Positions 8,206 through 17,817 of a stretch of DNA of 36,927 bases are shown here, piece by piece. The notes under the pieces were generated by a model that did not search any database, was not told where the DNA came from, and saw only the letters and a program-made list of their open reading frames with translations. The position numbers and the translations under genes were made by a program. Source of the DNA: Planctomycetota bacterium (lineage in GTDB: Bacteria; Planctomycetota; JACOTG01; JAJDCM01); the NCBI GenBank assembly GCA_029260825.1, contig JAJDCM010000178.1, positions 1 to 36,927 on the forward strand, written 5' to 3'. How positions within the stretch are numbered: position 1 is the stretch's first letter; every line of letters begins with the position of its first letter.

Positions 8206-8937
8206 ATGAAAATCCGACCCATATATCTTCTTTGGTCGCTCATTCTTGGAATCATGGTCGGCATCGGTTGTCGGACGAGTGATTCAAGTGACACGTCTGG
8301 GGGCCGAGAATCCAGGGCTTCTCTGACTGCTGCATCCAATATGGTTCATCCGCCGTTTTCTTCCTGGAATGACGAGAAGAGAGCGGTGGGAATGGAGGTC
8401 GATATTGTCGAAGCTGCGGCAGCGGATCTTGGTTTGGATGTGCACTGGGTGGAGCGGCCATTCGCGGACCTACTGGGCGCGGTCGAGAAGGGGGAAGTTG
8501 ACTTTGCCGTGGCCACGATTGGCATCACTGAAGAGAGAGGGCGCAAAGTCTCTTTTAGTAAGCCTTATTATGAGACTCAGATCGTAGCTCTCGTTCGGGA
8601 TGAGGAGTCTGCGCCTGCATCACTTGGCGAACTTGCCGGAAAGAGAATCGGAGCGGATCAGGCAACGACCTCCTATTCGGCGGCCAGGAAACAATGGCCG
8701 GATGCGCATCTTGTTGGCGCGGCTGTGGAGGGAAAATCTTGGCCACAAATGGTCCAGGAGGGAATCATCGATGCATTCGTTGTCGATGCGAGTGACCAGG
8801 AGCGATTGCAGACGATCAGCAAGATCTCCTTGCGGCGGATTGAGGAGCCGATTTCCGCCGAATTCTTCGGAGTCGCCATGCGCAAGGGAGCGAGTGATGT
8901 GATCGCTGCCGTGAATCGCGCCATTGAGAGTGACTAG
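8206..8937 (+). CDS. periplasmic solute-binding lipoprotein (family 3, amino-acid type)
   Basis: This 243-residue protein has an N-terminal hydrophobic segment ending in GIGC, a likely lipobox with an atypical Gly at position -3. The remainder fits the bacterial extracellular solute-binding protein family 3 fold: an early NMVHPPFS strand, VGMEVDIVEAAAADLGL, VDFAVATIGITEERGRKVSFSKPYY, and LAGKRIGADQATTS. Such proteins deliver amino acids or related small molecules to ABC permeases, or act as sensor input modules. No permease or ATPase gene lies beside it, so it is an orphan here, and the substrate cannot be read from the sequence. AAGAGAGAA upstream of ATG 8206 is a plausible ribosome-binding site. 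It converges with the next gene at a 15-bp gap. Confidence 0.88.
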   Translation: MKIRPIYLLWSLILGIMVGIGCRTSDSSDTSGGRESRASLTAASNMVHPPFSSWNDEKRAVGMEVDIVEAAAADLGLDVHWVERPFADLLGAVEKGEVDFAVATIGITEERGRKVSFSKPYYETQIVALVRDEESAPASLGELAGKRIGADQATTSYSAARKQWPDAHLVGAAVEGKSWPQMVQEGIIDAFVVDASDQERLQTISKISLRRIEEPISAEFFGVAMRKGASDVIAAVNRAIESD

Positions 8938-8952
8938 CGGCCAAAAGAAGAC

Positions 8953-10119
8953 CTATTTGGGATCGAAGAGGCGCACCAGTGCCAGCGCGATCGTCGGGCT
9001 GGGCGCTCTGGTTACGTTCGAGTTGACGGCAATGACCAGGCGCTGGGTGGGGAACATCATGAACGCTGTCGTGCCGCCGACGGAGCTTCCGCCGTGGGCA
9101 ATCACGGTGCGCCCGCCCATCTCCTTGATGCTCCAGCCCAGCCCATATCTTGTCGATTCTCCTGATTCAAGCCGAAGCGGCGTCCACAGCATGTCGATTG
9201 TTTCGCGCTCAAGCAACTCAGCTTCGAGCATGGCGAAGCCGAAGCGAACGAGATCGGAGGGAGTCGAGAGAAACCCTCCGCCTGCCCACTTGTTGCTTTG
9301 ATCCACGTAGTTCGCGTTTCGCAGCCGTCCGTCTGAATCACGATCGTAGAATCTAGCCCGGTGGGGCACGATTCTGAACACATCGTCGGGGACCGTATGT
9401 CTCATGCCCAGGGGCGCCAGGACTTCGCGTCCCATGAACTCGAGGAACGGCTCGCCCGCCGCTCCCTCCACGACAGCGCTTACCAGGTTCCAGCCGTAGC
9501 TCGAATAGCCGTACTTTGTGCCTGGCTGGAACATCAGTGAGTCAGCGGAGAAGATTTCGAGTCCGTCGAGAACGCTATCGTAGTTCTGTGCGCTCAGCAT
9601 CTCTTCTTCACCCCTGTAGTGCCGGATTCCTGCGATGTGCCCCATCAGCTGCCGGGTGCTGATTGGCCACTGTTTCTTGGGGAAGCTTGGCACATACATC
9701 TGCACGGGAATGTCCAGGTCGATTCGGCCGCGTTCGTACAGGATGGCCACGGCTGTGGCGGTCAATGGCTTGGATGTGCTGCCGATTCGAAAGCGGGTCA
9801 GAGGGGTCACGGGCACCTTTTGTTCGATGTCGGCCCAGCCAAACCCTTCGGCCCACACGAGCTCGCCATCAATCCCGACGGCGATGGAGGCGCCGGGAAG
9901 GTTGTTCTTCCCGATCCATTCGTGTACCTGCTCCCGCGCTTGATCCACCACTTTCCGGTGGGCTTCCGTCCCAGGAACGGGAATCTGTGCCGATGTCTGT
10001 GCTGGTGCCGCTTCAGCGGCGAACATGACAGCCAGAAGCGTTAGCGTGATGAGTCGAGAAAGGGGTGAAGATTTTGAGCCAAAGGACGAAACCCGTCCGT
10101 GAGTGAAAGATCGATTCAT
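8953..10119 (-). CDS. secreted LACTB-like serine hydrolase (beta-lactamase/PBP fold)
   Basis: This 388-residue protein has a signal peptide (hydrophobic core at about 22-37, ending near APAQ). The serine beta-lactamase/class C PBP fold is shown by S114-T-S-K117 (SxxK nucleophile), a YSS motif in place of YxN, and HGG near the C-terminus in place of KTG. The stretch LDLDIPVQMYVPSFPKKQ followed by GHIAGIRHY closely resembles LACTB, the mitochondrial serine protease relative of this family, more than a true beta-lactamase. It probably acts as a periplasmic peptidase or esterase. The ATG at 10117-10119 has GGAG about 8 bases upstream. It stands alone between a convergent and a co-directional secreted-protein gene, and nothing here supports antibiotic resistance. 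Confidence 0.88.
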   Translation of the reverse strand: MNRSFTHGRVSSFGSKSSPLSRLITLTLLAVMFAAEAAPAQTSAQIPVPGTEAHRKVVDQAREQVHEWIGKNNLPGASIAVGIDGELVWAEGFGWADIEQKVPVTPLTRFRIGSTSKPLTATAVAILYERGRIDLDIPVQMYVPSFPKKQWPISTRQLMGHIAGIRHYRGEEEMLSAQNYDSVLDGLEIFSADSLMFQPGTKYGYSSYGWNLVSAVVEGAAGEPFLEFMGREVLAPLGMRHTVPDDVFRIVPHRARFYDRDSDGRLRNANYVDQSNKWAGGGFLSTPSDLVRFGFAMLEAELLERETIDMLWTPLRLESGESTRYGLGWSIKEMGGRTVIAHGGSSVGGTTAFMMFPTQRLVIAVNSNVTRAPSPTIALALVRLFDPK

Positions 10120-10298
10120 GCTACGACTCCGGATATCGACGCGAAAAGCTAATCCTCGCTGTTCCGCAAGCTACCGTGAAAACGAGTGAGAAATTCCAGG
10201 TGTGAAAAGTACTACATACGACAAAGTAGTCAACAAAATAAATCATATCTATTCACGGAGTGTGACGACGGATCTGAGAAGGCACATGGTTTTTGACG

Positions 10299-12983
10299 TC
10301 AGGGCGCTACGTCAACAATGATTGCGTTGGTCGGACTCACGGGAAACCCTCCCTGGGCTCCCCGGTCTTCGATCAACCCCTGGATCGTGAATGTTACCCG
10401 TGTCCCTGTTCCCTGTGGCAACTCGAACACCGTCGATGGCGCGGGGGTGGAGGCGAAGTCCGGGTTCCCGATGATCGGGAGATGGAGGAGGTTGTTCCAG
10501 GTTCGCTTGGGCAAACGGACCGTTCCCGTGGCAGGGATATTGTAGGCGAGGCACCCGGCGTTCAGGGGGAGGGTGACGAGTTGATCTTCTCGAGGGACCC
10601 GGGTCCAGATGAAAACGGCGAATCGGGATTCTTCCCCCCTCAACGCGTCAAAGGGTGAAGCATTCATGTCAATCGTGAGTGGGTCGTCCGAGGCAAGAGA
10701 GAGGGTTCTGCCGGTGCCTTCACCGATCGACCCGTTGACGGTCAATGTCGGGACCAGGTTGCCCATTCCTGCATTGACTCCCCCACGGAGACAGCGATCG
10801 ACGACATCAGGATAGCCTGGGCTACGATTGACAAGAAGCGAAAGGTTTCTACCACACTCGGACACGAGAACGATATCCGGACGGTCGTCTCGACTGAACT
10901 CACCCGAGGTCAAAGACACCGCACCGTGGATGGGGGCTGCACCGAATGCGTGGGGAAGAGTCTCGAAGGTTCCATCCCCTCGGTTTCGCAGGATCATGAC
11001 TTCGTACGTATCACCACTGGCTGCGACGATGTCAAGAGCGCCGTCCCCGTCTAGATCCACGATCTCGACCTCTTCGGCCGAGGGAAGAGGATGGGCTTCC
11101 ACTTCCGTGAAACTTCGGTTTCCGTCATTGTGCCGGACCCGGACCAGGCCAGAGGCGACGAGGACGATGTCCAGTAGGGAGTCACCGTTCAGGTCGGCGA
11201 ACTGGATGTCGGATCCCGTACTCCCAGGGGTCGATCCACTCGAGAATCCGCCCAGACCGTTTCCATAACGGATCCCCCGCGGAGTCGCCACGTCCAGGTG
11301 CCCGTCCTGATCGAAATCAGCCTGTGCGGTCTGTCCGTAGGCTGGTGACACTCCAAGACCATGGGTCTCGAGCGGGTGGTAGTTCCCCGATCCGTTGGAA
11401 AGATGGACTCGAAGCTCGGAAGAGTTCTCGAGTGCTACATAAAGGCAAACATCCGGATATCCGTCCTCGTTCAGATCGCCGACTTCCACCGTTAAAAGAT
11501 CCGCAGGAGAGTTGAAGGTGCGGTCCAGGATGAAGCCTCCCGTTCCGTCTCCGAGGTAGGTTCTACACTTCGGGCGTCGGCTCACCATGGCGACGTCGAG
11601 ATGACCATCCCGGTTGAAATCCCCGGACGCGAAGTCGATCGCACCGTGATCGGTGGTGATCAAAGTGTGGGGTTCGAAGGTCCCTGTTTCGGTGCCCGCG
11701 TAGAGCCAGACCCGGTTGGAGGAAACCCCATCGTTGAAGTCGGACGCCACGATGACATCGAGGAAACCATCTCCGGTCCAGTCCCGCGCTGGAGAAACGT
11801 GGGTCGGAAGGAATGGAAGTGAAACAGTCGCCGAGAAGGGTCCAAGCCCTCCCTGGCCGTCTCCGAGGTGGATCCCAACGGACTGCCCATCGGTACCGGA
11901 GATGGCGGTATCCAATTTTCCGTCCCCGTTGAAGTCTCCCAGCGAGATCGCAGACGGACGGGGAACACTCCACTCGGCCCGGGGAGCGAGGAAACCACCC
12001 TGTCCATCCGCGAGAAGGAGAGAGCTGACGGTCGCCGCGCCACAACTCGAAGAAGGATGTCTTCCCAGGATCAGGATATCGAGATCCCCACTTCCGTCAA
12101 AATCCGCTGCGGCGATGACATCGGTACCGTGCTGACCGGAATCGCTGATCGTCGTGATCGTGAAATTTCCCGCGCCATCGTTGGAGAAGATGAGGATGTC
12201 ACCATTTGACCGATCGTCGGTGATGATGTCCGTCGTGCCGCTTCCGCGGAGGTCGGCCACGGCCACGGTGTCGTTCTCGATCGTGGGATGGAGCAGCACC
12301 GGTGTCTCGAACGTTCCGTCACCCCGACCGTAGAACAGTCGAGTCGGGTGAGAATAGGAAGGACCGATGATGTCCTGATGTCCGTCTCCGTCGAGGTCGG
12401 CGGTGACCGGAGCGTTGGCGTCGACATAACCCAGGGATGCATGCACGGTGAACCCACCCGTCCCATCCCCGACCATGACCAGAACATCGTCAAACAGGGG
12501 AACCACCGCATCCAGAAAGCCGTCTTCATTGAAATCGGCAAGTTGAACCCGTCCCGGTCCGGAGGGAAGTGGGGTCAGCACCGGAGGAGCGAAGAGAGCG
12601 GGGGCGCCTATCCCCGCAAACGTAAAAAGTCCGCGGGTTGATCCGGAATACTTCATCGCCACCAGATCCATCCTGCCATCGCCGTCGAGGTCCCCCAGGA
12701 CCCCTCGTTGAATGCCGTCGAGCGAGTGCACCGGAATCGGAGCATCAAATGTGCCATCCCCGCGACCGCCAAAGAAGCTGAGGACGGAGGATTCCAGGCA
12801 CACCAGGTCGTCGTGTCCATTCTCGTCGAAGTCACCGACGAAGACGTCTCCTGATCCTTCGAGGGTTCGGATGCTTCGACGAGCTTCGAGATCGACCTGA
12901 CCGAGAGCCTGACTGGCGAAGAATAGAAGGGCCAACCAGGTCAGGGATACGAGGGTCGTGAAGAAGCAGTTTCTTGCGGGCAT
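10299..12983 (-). CDS. secreted FG-GAP/VCBS repeat protein with shared C-terminal domain
   Basis: This 894-residue protein has a signal peptide (LVSLTWLALLFFASQALG). Residues about 40-740 are a long series of FG-GAP/VCBS repeats of the type GDFNGDGKLDTAIS, each with a DxDxDGxxD-like calcium loop, expected to form one or more beta-propellers. Residues about 748-894 form a distinct C-terminal domain beginning VNGSIGEG and ending TFTIQGLIEDRG...SPTNAIIVDV. This domain recurs in two other secreted proteins in the window. AAGGAG lies about 8 bases before the ATG at 12983. Proteins of this type are usually exported surface or extracellular proteins of unknown ligand. No enzyme motif is visible. Confidence 0.85.
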   Translation of the reverse strand: MPARNCFFTTLVSLTWLALLFFASQALGQVDLEARRSIRTLEGSGDVFVGDFDENGHDDLVCLESSVLSFFGGRGDGTFDAPIPVHSLDGIQRGVLGDLDGDGRMDLVAMKYSGSTRGLFTFAGIGAPALFAPPVLTPLPSGPGRVQLADFNEDGFLDAVVPLFDDVLVMVGDGTGGFTVHASLGYVDANAPVTADLDGDGHQDIIGPSYSHPTRLFYGRGDGTFETPVLLHPTIENDTVAVADLRGSGTTDIITDDRSNGDILIFSNDGAGNFTITTISDSGQHGTDVIAAADFDGSGDLDILILGRHPSSSCGAATVSSLLLADGQGGFLAPRAEWSVPRPSAISLGDFNGDGKLDTAISGTDGQSVGIHLGDGQGGLGPFSATVSLPFLPTHVSPARDWTGDGFLDVIVASDFNDGVSSNRVWLYAGTETGTFEPHTLITTDHGAIDFASGDFNRDGHLDVAMVSRRPKCRTYLGDGTGGFILDRTFNSPADLLTVEVGDLNEDGYPDVCLYVALENSSELRVHLSNGSGNYHPLETHGLGVSPAYGQTAQADFDQDGHLDVATPRGIRYGNGLGGFSSGSTPGSTGSDIQFADLNGDSLLDIVLVASGLVRVRHNDGNRSFTEVEAHPLPSAEEVEIVDLDGDGALDIVAASGDTYEVMILRNRGDGTFETLPHAFGAAPIHGAVSLTSGEFSRDDRPDIVLVSECGRNLSLLVNRSPGYPDVVDRCLRGGVNAGMGNLVPTLTVNGSIGEGTGRTLSLASDDPLTIDMNASPFDALRGEESRFAVFIWTRVPREDQLVTLPLNAGCLAYNIPATGTVRLPKRTWNNLLHLPIIGNPDFASTPAPSTVFELPQGTGTRVTFTIQGLIEDRGAQGGFPVSPTNAIIVDVAP

Positions 12984-13316
12984 ATCCGTCTCCTTGTCGG
13001 TGGAATGACTCAGGCTATTATCTGCTCGGTCGGATGAAAAGTCCAGGAGCGATCTCCTTCTCAGAAACCCGCTGGATCGGTGTATTCGTGCGGATAGATC
13101 CGATCAACATTGCTTTTGCTGGAGTCATGCAACTCTATGTCTCTCTGGGTCATAGGGAGGATTGGGTTGACTGTCACTCCGTTCTCCCTGGGATTCCGCG
13201 TCACACCTGGAGACGGAATTCGCTTGCTGAGATGTCCGAGTTCGTTCCGAACGGGGAGCGGGCTACTTCCCGTTTGGCCTACCCAGCGAGTCGACTTACA
13301 ACGAGGAGACGAAGTC
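12984..13316. other. intergenic region between divergent secreted-protein genes
   Basis: This 333-bp stretch separates the FG-GAP gene (minus) from the MAM-like secreted protein gene (plus). It holds a good minus-strand promoter candidate (13017-13045). A plus-strand open frame runs in from 13110, but it has no signal peptide and no ribosome-binding site and is better read as non-coding. I saw no RNA gene. Confidence 0.45.
13017..13045 (-). promoter_or_regulatory. sigma-70-like promoter for FG-GAP gene
   Basis: On the minus strand TGGACT (13045-13040) and GATAAT (13022-13017) are separated by 17 bp. They match the -35 and -10 consensus at 4 of 6 and 5 of 6 positions. The implied transcription start lies about 25-30 bases before the ATG at 12983, leaving room for the AAGGAG ribosome-binding site. 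Confidence 0.4.
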
Positions 13317-15182
13317 ATGGAACGATGGATGAGACTGATGTCGATTATTTGCGGCGTGATTCTTGGATTGAATGCGGCTGCATTCGCGTGCACGGACCCA
13401 CCGTGTGACATCAGCACTTCGGCGTGTAGCCTGTCATCTGGATCCGTGAAGCGGGACACGGTTAACCCCTTCAGCGTCACACTCGAATTGTGTTTCTCGA
13501 ACGTTGATGGACCCTGTGGCGGATCTCCCGTGGTAATTCCTGGTCTTGTCTTGTCTCAACTCGACTCTTTTGGTGATGCCGTCCCGAGTCTGACAGGTAT
13601 TCCCTTCACACCATTCACGATTCCGGTGGATACGACCGTGTGCGGGAGCCTTACTCTGACCTTTCCGGCGTCTGCTCCGGCTGGCGAGCGTAGCTTCGGA
13701 CTCTGCATCAGCGACCCGAATTGTCCCAACTCCGTTCCGGACTGTACGGCGACCGTCGATATTACCGAGTCGGTGCGGGTTGTTCCGATCGAGCCTGCCG
13801 GCTGCACGCTGCCGGACGTTGAAACAAAGAGGACGTTCAGGATTTTCAATTGCACAGCCATCGCGAGAACTGTCGACTTCACCGTCACATCCATTCAGAC
13901 CGCGACGACCGCCTTTGAAGACGGAGATCACTTTCCGATCTCGATCTGCCCCGCCCCTGTACCTCCGGGAGATCCGCTTGATCCCATCCCGCCCGTGCTG
14001 GCCTCGACCGTCATCGTTCCCGCCGGAGTGGGGAGCTACGTCGATGTTGCCATTGCATCTCGCAGCTTCCCGACCTGTCACGAAGGATCGAACTGCAAGT
14101 ACCGATTCACGGCGGTGGACCAGGCGACAGGAGAGCAATCCCAGGCCGAATCGACCCTGATGGTCATCAATAGCACCTGGAACAAGCTCGACGGAGAGCT
14201 CACGGGAAGCGTCGGGACAAACGTTCTCACGGTCAACCTGGTAAATCCTTTTCTTGATGACGACATGGAAAGCGGCGCCGCGAACTGGGTTCATGGAGCC
14301 GATGTTGGAGTGGACGACTGGGCAATCATCAACACGATCAACTCTTGCAGCCCGCCGAACGCCTGGTTTTCTGCAGACGAGGCAACCATCAAGGATGTGC
14401 ACCTGGACACGCTTCCGCTCCAGCTCCCGGCGGGTGGAGCCATTCTTCAGTTCAACCACATCTTCAACATGGAATCCACATTCGATGGATGTGTTCTCGA
14501 GGCCTCGATCGACGGCGCCCCGTTCATTGACATCGGCAACCTGATCACCGAAAACGGCTACAACGGAACGATCTCGACCCTGTTCTCGAGCCCGATTGCG
14601 GGCCAAAGGGCCTGGACCGGTCAGATTTTCCTTCCCTGCATGCGCACCACGGTTGATCTGTCTTCCTTTGGTAATTCCCGCATCGTCGTGAGGTTCCGCC
14701 TCGCTTGCGACAATTCTACTGCCGGAGAGGGCTGGTACATCGACGATGTCCGGGTTGCCGCGGCGGTGGCAGACGACCCATGCGTTGTTGTGGGCGTGGG
14801 GCAGCCCATCACCGTGAACCTGGATGCATCGCCTGCCGGCCCCGTGATGGCCAACTATGTGCTCTGGGTCTGGGGAGGGCCGCCAGCAAGCCCGACGATT
14901 CTCAGGGCGGGTCAAAACGTGTTTGGCCTCCTCGCAAATCCGAGTCCGCTGAATCTCGGAGGTCCTCAGCCATTTCGGTGCGTACGAGGCGGGCTTCCTG
15001 CATCGGTTTGTGCCGGCGTTACCGAGGTCAACGGCCCGGCGAAAGCACCCTGGTCCCTGACAAAGGCATCGGGTTTGGGTCAACCGACGACTCTCACTCT
15101 CCAGGCATTGATGCAAGATGACGGAGCGTTGAACAACCTGAACTACAGCGTTACGAATGCGGTGATCCTCAAGGTCCAATGA
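13317..15182 (+). CDS. secreted MAM-like protein with shared C-terminal domain
   Basis: The ATG at 13317 was chosen because GAGGAG lies about 10 bases upstream and a signal peptide follows at once (MERWMRLMSIICGVILGLNAAAFA is about the first 24 residues). The mature protein has 12-13 cysteines in its first half, starting ACTDPPCD, consistent with disulfides outside the cytoplasm. Residues about 314-480 resemble the MAM/immune-inhibitor-A type jelly roll: DDMESGAANW, then WFSADEA, LQFNHIFNMES, EGWYIDDVRV. Residues about 490-621 are the C-terminal domain also present in the FG-GAP protein and the propeller protein at 24808-26400, here ending TLQALMQDDG...SVTNAVILKV. No catalytic motif is seen; the role is probably structural or binding at the cell surface. 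A strong hairpin follows the stop. Confidence 0.8.
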   Translation: MERWMRLMSIICGVILGLNAAAFACTDPPCDISTSACSLSSGSVKRDTVNPFSVTLELCFSNVDGPCGGSPVVIPGLVLSQLDSFGDAVPSLTGIPFTPFTIPVDTTVCGSLTLTFPASAPAGERSFGLCISDPNCPNSVPDCTATVDITESVRVVPIEPAGCTLPDVETKRTFRIFNCTAIARTVDFTVTSIQTATTAFEDGDHFPISICPAPVPPGDPLDPIPPVLASTVIVPAGVGSYVDVAIASRSFPTCHEGSNCKYRFTAVDQATGEQSQAESTLMVINSTWNKLDGELTGSVGTNVLTVNLVNPFLDDDMESGAANWVHGADVGVDDWAIINTINSCSPPNAWFSADEATIKDVHLDTLPLQLPAGGAILQFNHIFNMESTFDGCVLEASIDGAPFIDIGNLITENGYNGTISTLFSSPIAGQRAWTGQIFLPCMRTTVDLSSFGNSRIVVRFRLACDNSTAGEGWYIDDVRVAAAVADDPCVVVGVGQPITVNLDASPAGPVMANYVLWVWGGPPASPTILRAGQNVFGLLANPSPLNLGGPQPFRCVRGGLPASVCAGVTEVNGPAKAPWSLTKASGLGQPTTLTLQALMQDDGALNNLNYSVTNAVILKVQ

Positions 15183-15245
15183 CGACAGGAGTGGTCTGAG
15201 AAGCATCGTGATGATGGCGCGTTGAGTTCATCAGAGGACACGTTT

Positions 15246-15300
15246 GAGGGGGTGGTGATGGTCATCGACCGTTGCCACCCCCTCTATAGTTTGTTCTTCT
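15246..15300 (+). terminator. strong intrinsic terminator
   Basis: GAGGGGGTGG (15246-15255) pairs perfectly with CCACCCCCTC (15275-15284) over 10 bp. Inner pairing of GGTC (15260-15263) with GACC (15267-15270) is also possible. A T-rich run, TATAGTTTGTTCTTCTT, follows. It lies 64 bases after the stop of the MAM-like protein gene. Confidence 0.75.
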
Positions 15301-15355
15301 TGAGTGCCTCATTGACCTCCCACCCACTTTGAGCGACCTGTTTGGGGCCAACGGA

Positions 15356-15384
15356 TTGAATCCTCGGCTTCACGTCAGTAACAT
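15356..15384 (+). promoter_or_regulatory. possible promoter for transglutaminase gene
   Basis: TTGAAT (15356-15361) and TAACAT (15379-15384) are 17 bp apart and match the sigma-70 consensus at 4 of 6 positions each. The leader to ATG 15465 would be about 75 bases. It sits just after the upstream terminator hairpin, where a promoter is expected. Confidence 0.3.
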
Positions 15385-15464
15385 CGTGCCAGTCTATTTT
15401 CTCGAGCTCTCCCGGCACGGGCTCAGGCTCGGATGTTTCTTTTACAGATCAAGGTGACAGGGTT

Positions 15465-17597
15465 ATGAGGCATTTATCCTTCTACGGAATATTGCTTCTT
15501 TGTTCTCTTCTCTTCCCGGCCCCGGTGTTTGGCCTGGGAGTGGAAACGGAGAGGTACTACTACGGTTTTGAGATGAACGGGACCGTCGTGGGGTATGTTG
15601 AGATTGCCATCACGCCACCCGCAGAACCGGGCGAGCCTCAGCTCATCGAGACCGTCATGTTCGTCAAGATGACCCTCCTCGGGCAGGATTTCGACGTGCG
15701 GTCGAACGAACTCTACCGGGTTGATTCAGAGACGGGTCGAGTCGTGTACCTTGACAAAGAAACTTCGATGGGGACCACGATCACCGGCTCCGAAGTGTTT
15801 CTGGAAGAGGGCGAGGCTCGGGTTACATTCAAGCCGGAGGGTAAGACCTCGACGGTTGCTCTGGGTCCCGACGTTCAGGTTGACGACTCTGTTCATTTTG
15901 ACTATCTCCTGAGAGATCTTCCCGTCGAAAGGGGAGAGTCAAGAAAATATCGCATCTTCAATTTCGATACCGGGAAGATTGATGATGTCTCCTACATTCG
16001 CCTTGCAAACGAGGATCTTGTTCTCGAAGGGGGAAAGAACGAGTGCGCGGTGTTCGACATGGAGCATATCGAGACCGGCATGACGAGCAAGGTCTGGGTG
16101 AGCCTCGACTCCGGGCGGATCTTTCGAGCGACCCTGCCCAACAATAGCGTTTTTTATCGAGCTTCGCCTGCCGTGGTGGGGAAGATCAAGAGAGCGGAGC
16201 TGAATGACATCCTGCTGGCACCGGTCAATGTGGCGATCGCCGATTTTCAATCGATCACGTCCATGACGGTGAAGGCCAGGGTGAAGGCGTTGGGGGAGCG
16301 GGTGACGCCTTCGAGCCTCAACGTTCCGGGACAGAAGTTCACGGGAACGGTGATCGATGGACTCGTCGAAGGGGTCTTCGAGATAAACCATCGGCGCTAC
16401 CACGGCAAAGATGCACCGACTTTCCCCGCCGAGTCAAACGGCGACAAAGTGCTCGCGGAGTTTCTGTCTCCCGAAAGACAGATCGAATCCGATGATGCCG
16501 TTCTCGGTGATTTCGCCCGAGAGCTCACCCATGGATCCGTGGATGCATGGGAGGCGGCGTGCAAACTCTCGAAATGGGTCGCGGAGGAGATTCGATACGA
16601 GATTCCCGGGGGCTCGGCCCGGAGTACGTTCGATGCTCGCAAGGGGGAATGCGGATCCCATTCCAGGTTGCACGTTGCCTTCTGTCGCTCCGTCGGAATT
16701 CCAGCAAGGCTCGTTACGGGGTGCATGTATGCGCCCAACTACGGTGGCACTTTTGGGCAGCACGCCTGGACCGAGGTCTATATGGGCAAGGCGGGGTGGA
16801 TTCCCGTCGATTCGACGGCTCATGAGGTGGATTACGTTGACTGCGGGCATATTCGATTCGGGACGGCTACGTCTTTCAATCCGGAGAAGATGGAGATCCT
16901 CGACTACAAGGCCTCTTCTCTCGAGGGCACTACGCCGGGGGAGCTTGGCTCCTTCACCGATCTTCCCTGGAAGGAGGGGGGGGTCTATACCTATCACTAC
17001 TCCAGTCGTGGAACTTCGATTGGAACCGATTCCTTCACGGTGAAGAAGATCGAGGAAAAAGAGGGAAGAACGGTCACCACTTGCACCACCGAGTTTCTCA
17101 TGGGAGCCAAGGTCGTCCGAGGGAACTTTCAGATCGATGAGCGAGGTCGTCCGGTCTCCTATCGAGTGGGGGGGAAAGTCGGGACGGTGGAGTACTCGGT
17201 CGACTGTGCCTTCTCCGCGGATACCGTGCAGGTGAAGGTGGTCCAGACTGGCCGGCCGGATGTCCAGCAGACGATTGCGCTCCCCGAGACGGTTTATCTC
17301 CTCGACAACAACAACTTCTCCGGCTATGCCTTCCTCCTTGCTGCGGCTCCTCTTCGGTCAGGAGCGAGCTTCAGCTTCAAGGCCTTTCACCCTTCCTCGA
17401 TGCAGCTACTCCCGGTGCAAGTTACGGTGTCTGGAAGGGAGGCAATCGAGGTCTCAGGTGAAACCCATGAATGTTGGGTGTGCGACCTTGTGATTGCCGG
17501 GACACCCCTCAAACTCTGGGTTGACGATCAGGGACGTGTCTTGCGCGAGAGTGAGGGAGGCGGTCGGCTGATCGTCGAACTCGCGCTCGATGGATAA
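15465..17597 (+). CDS. secreted transglutaminase-like cysteine protease
   Basis: This 710-residue protein has a signal peptide (YGILLLCSLLFPAPVFG). A transglutaminase-core domain spans about residues 365-470, with the triad Cys396 (GECGSHSR), His433 (QHAWTEVY) and Asp449 (VDST). Bacterial members of this superfamily act mostly as proteases or amidases. The core is flanked by two modules that resemble each other: residues about 140-225 and about 610-705 both contain a strand pair around NECAVFD / HECWVCD and then VWVSLDSGRIFRA / LWVDDQGRVLRE, reminiscent of DUF3108-type domains. AAGGTG at 15451-15456 is the ribosome-binding site. The gene appears monocistronic, preceded by the terminator at 15246-15300. 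The substrate is unknown. Confidence 0.85.
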   Translation: MRHLSFYGILLLCSLLFPAPVFGLGVETERYYYGFEMNGTVVGYVEIAITPPAEPGEPQLIETVMFVKMTLLGQDFDVRSNELYRVDSETGRVVYLDKETSMGTTITGSEVFLEEGEARVTFKPEGKTSTVALGPDVQVDDSVHFDYLLRDLPVERGESRKYRIFNFDTGKIDDVSYIRLANEDLVLEGGKNECAVFDMEHIETGMTSKVWVSLDSGRIFRATLPNNSVFYRASPAVVGKIKRAELNDILLAPVNVAIADFQSITSMTVKARVKALGERVTPSSLNVPGQKFTGTVIDGLVEGVFEINHRRYHGKDAPTFPAESNGDKVLAEFLSPERQIESDDAVLGDFARELTHGSVDAWEAACKLSKWVAEEIRYEIPGGSARSTFDARKGECGSHSRLHVAFCRSVGIPARLVTGCMYAPNYGGTFGQHAWTEVYMGKAGWIPVDSTAHEVDYVDCGHIRFGTATSFNPEKMEILDYKASSLEGTTPGELGSFTDLPWKEGGVYTYHYSSRGTSIGTDSFTVKKIEEKEGRTVTTCTTEFLMGAKVVRGNFQIDERGRPVSYRVGGKVGTVEYSVDCAFSADTVQVKVVQTGRPDVQQTIALPETVYLLDNNNFSGYAFLLAAAPLRSGASFSFKAFHPSSMQLLPVQVTVSGREAIEVSGETHECWVCDLVIAGTPLKLWVDDQGRVLRESEGGGRLIVELALDG

Positions 17598-17817
17598 AGC
17601 TCACGGGTGTTTGGGAGTTCAGGCGCTCGGCCCCGGCCGGGCAAGCGATCTGACCCATACGTCTCCGATGTGCAGAGGAACGGTGTATCCGTCACCGAAC
17701 CGCGACAAGATTCCCCACTTAGGCTGGATCTCAAGAAAAGGTGCCGGAATGCCGAAGAAGGCGGGTGTGTCGTTTGACCCTTGTATTGTCCTCTCCGGGT
17801 GAGTTACAGTAATCACC

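Noticed and set aside
13110..13316. Upstream extension of the MAM-like protein
   Set aside because: It would place 69 residues before a perfect signal peptide. The ATG at 13317 has GAGGAG at the right distance.
13434..15206. 590-codon open frame on the minus strand
   Set aside because: It is antisense to the MAM-like protein gene. It has no signal peptide or recognisable domain, is rich in Arg and His as expected for a mirror frame of GC-rich coding DNA, and lacks a ribosome-binding site.
17590..17802. 70-codon plus-strand frame between transglutaminase and export operon
   Set aside because: It overlaps the end of the transglutaminase gene and has no ribosome-binding site, signal or domain pattern.
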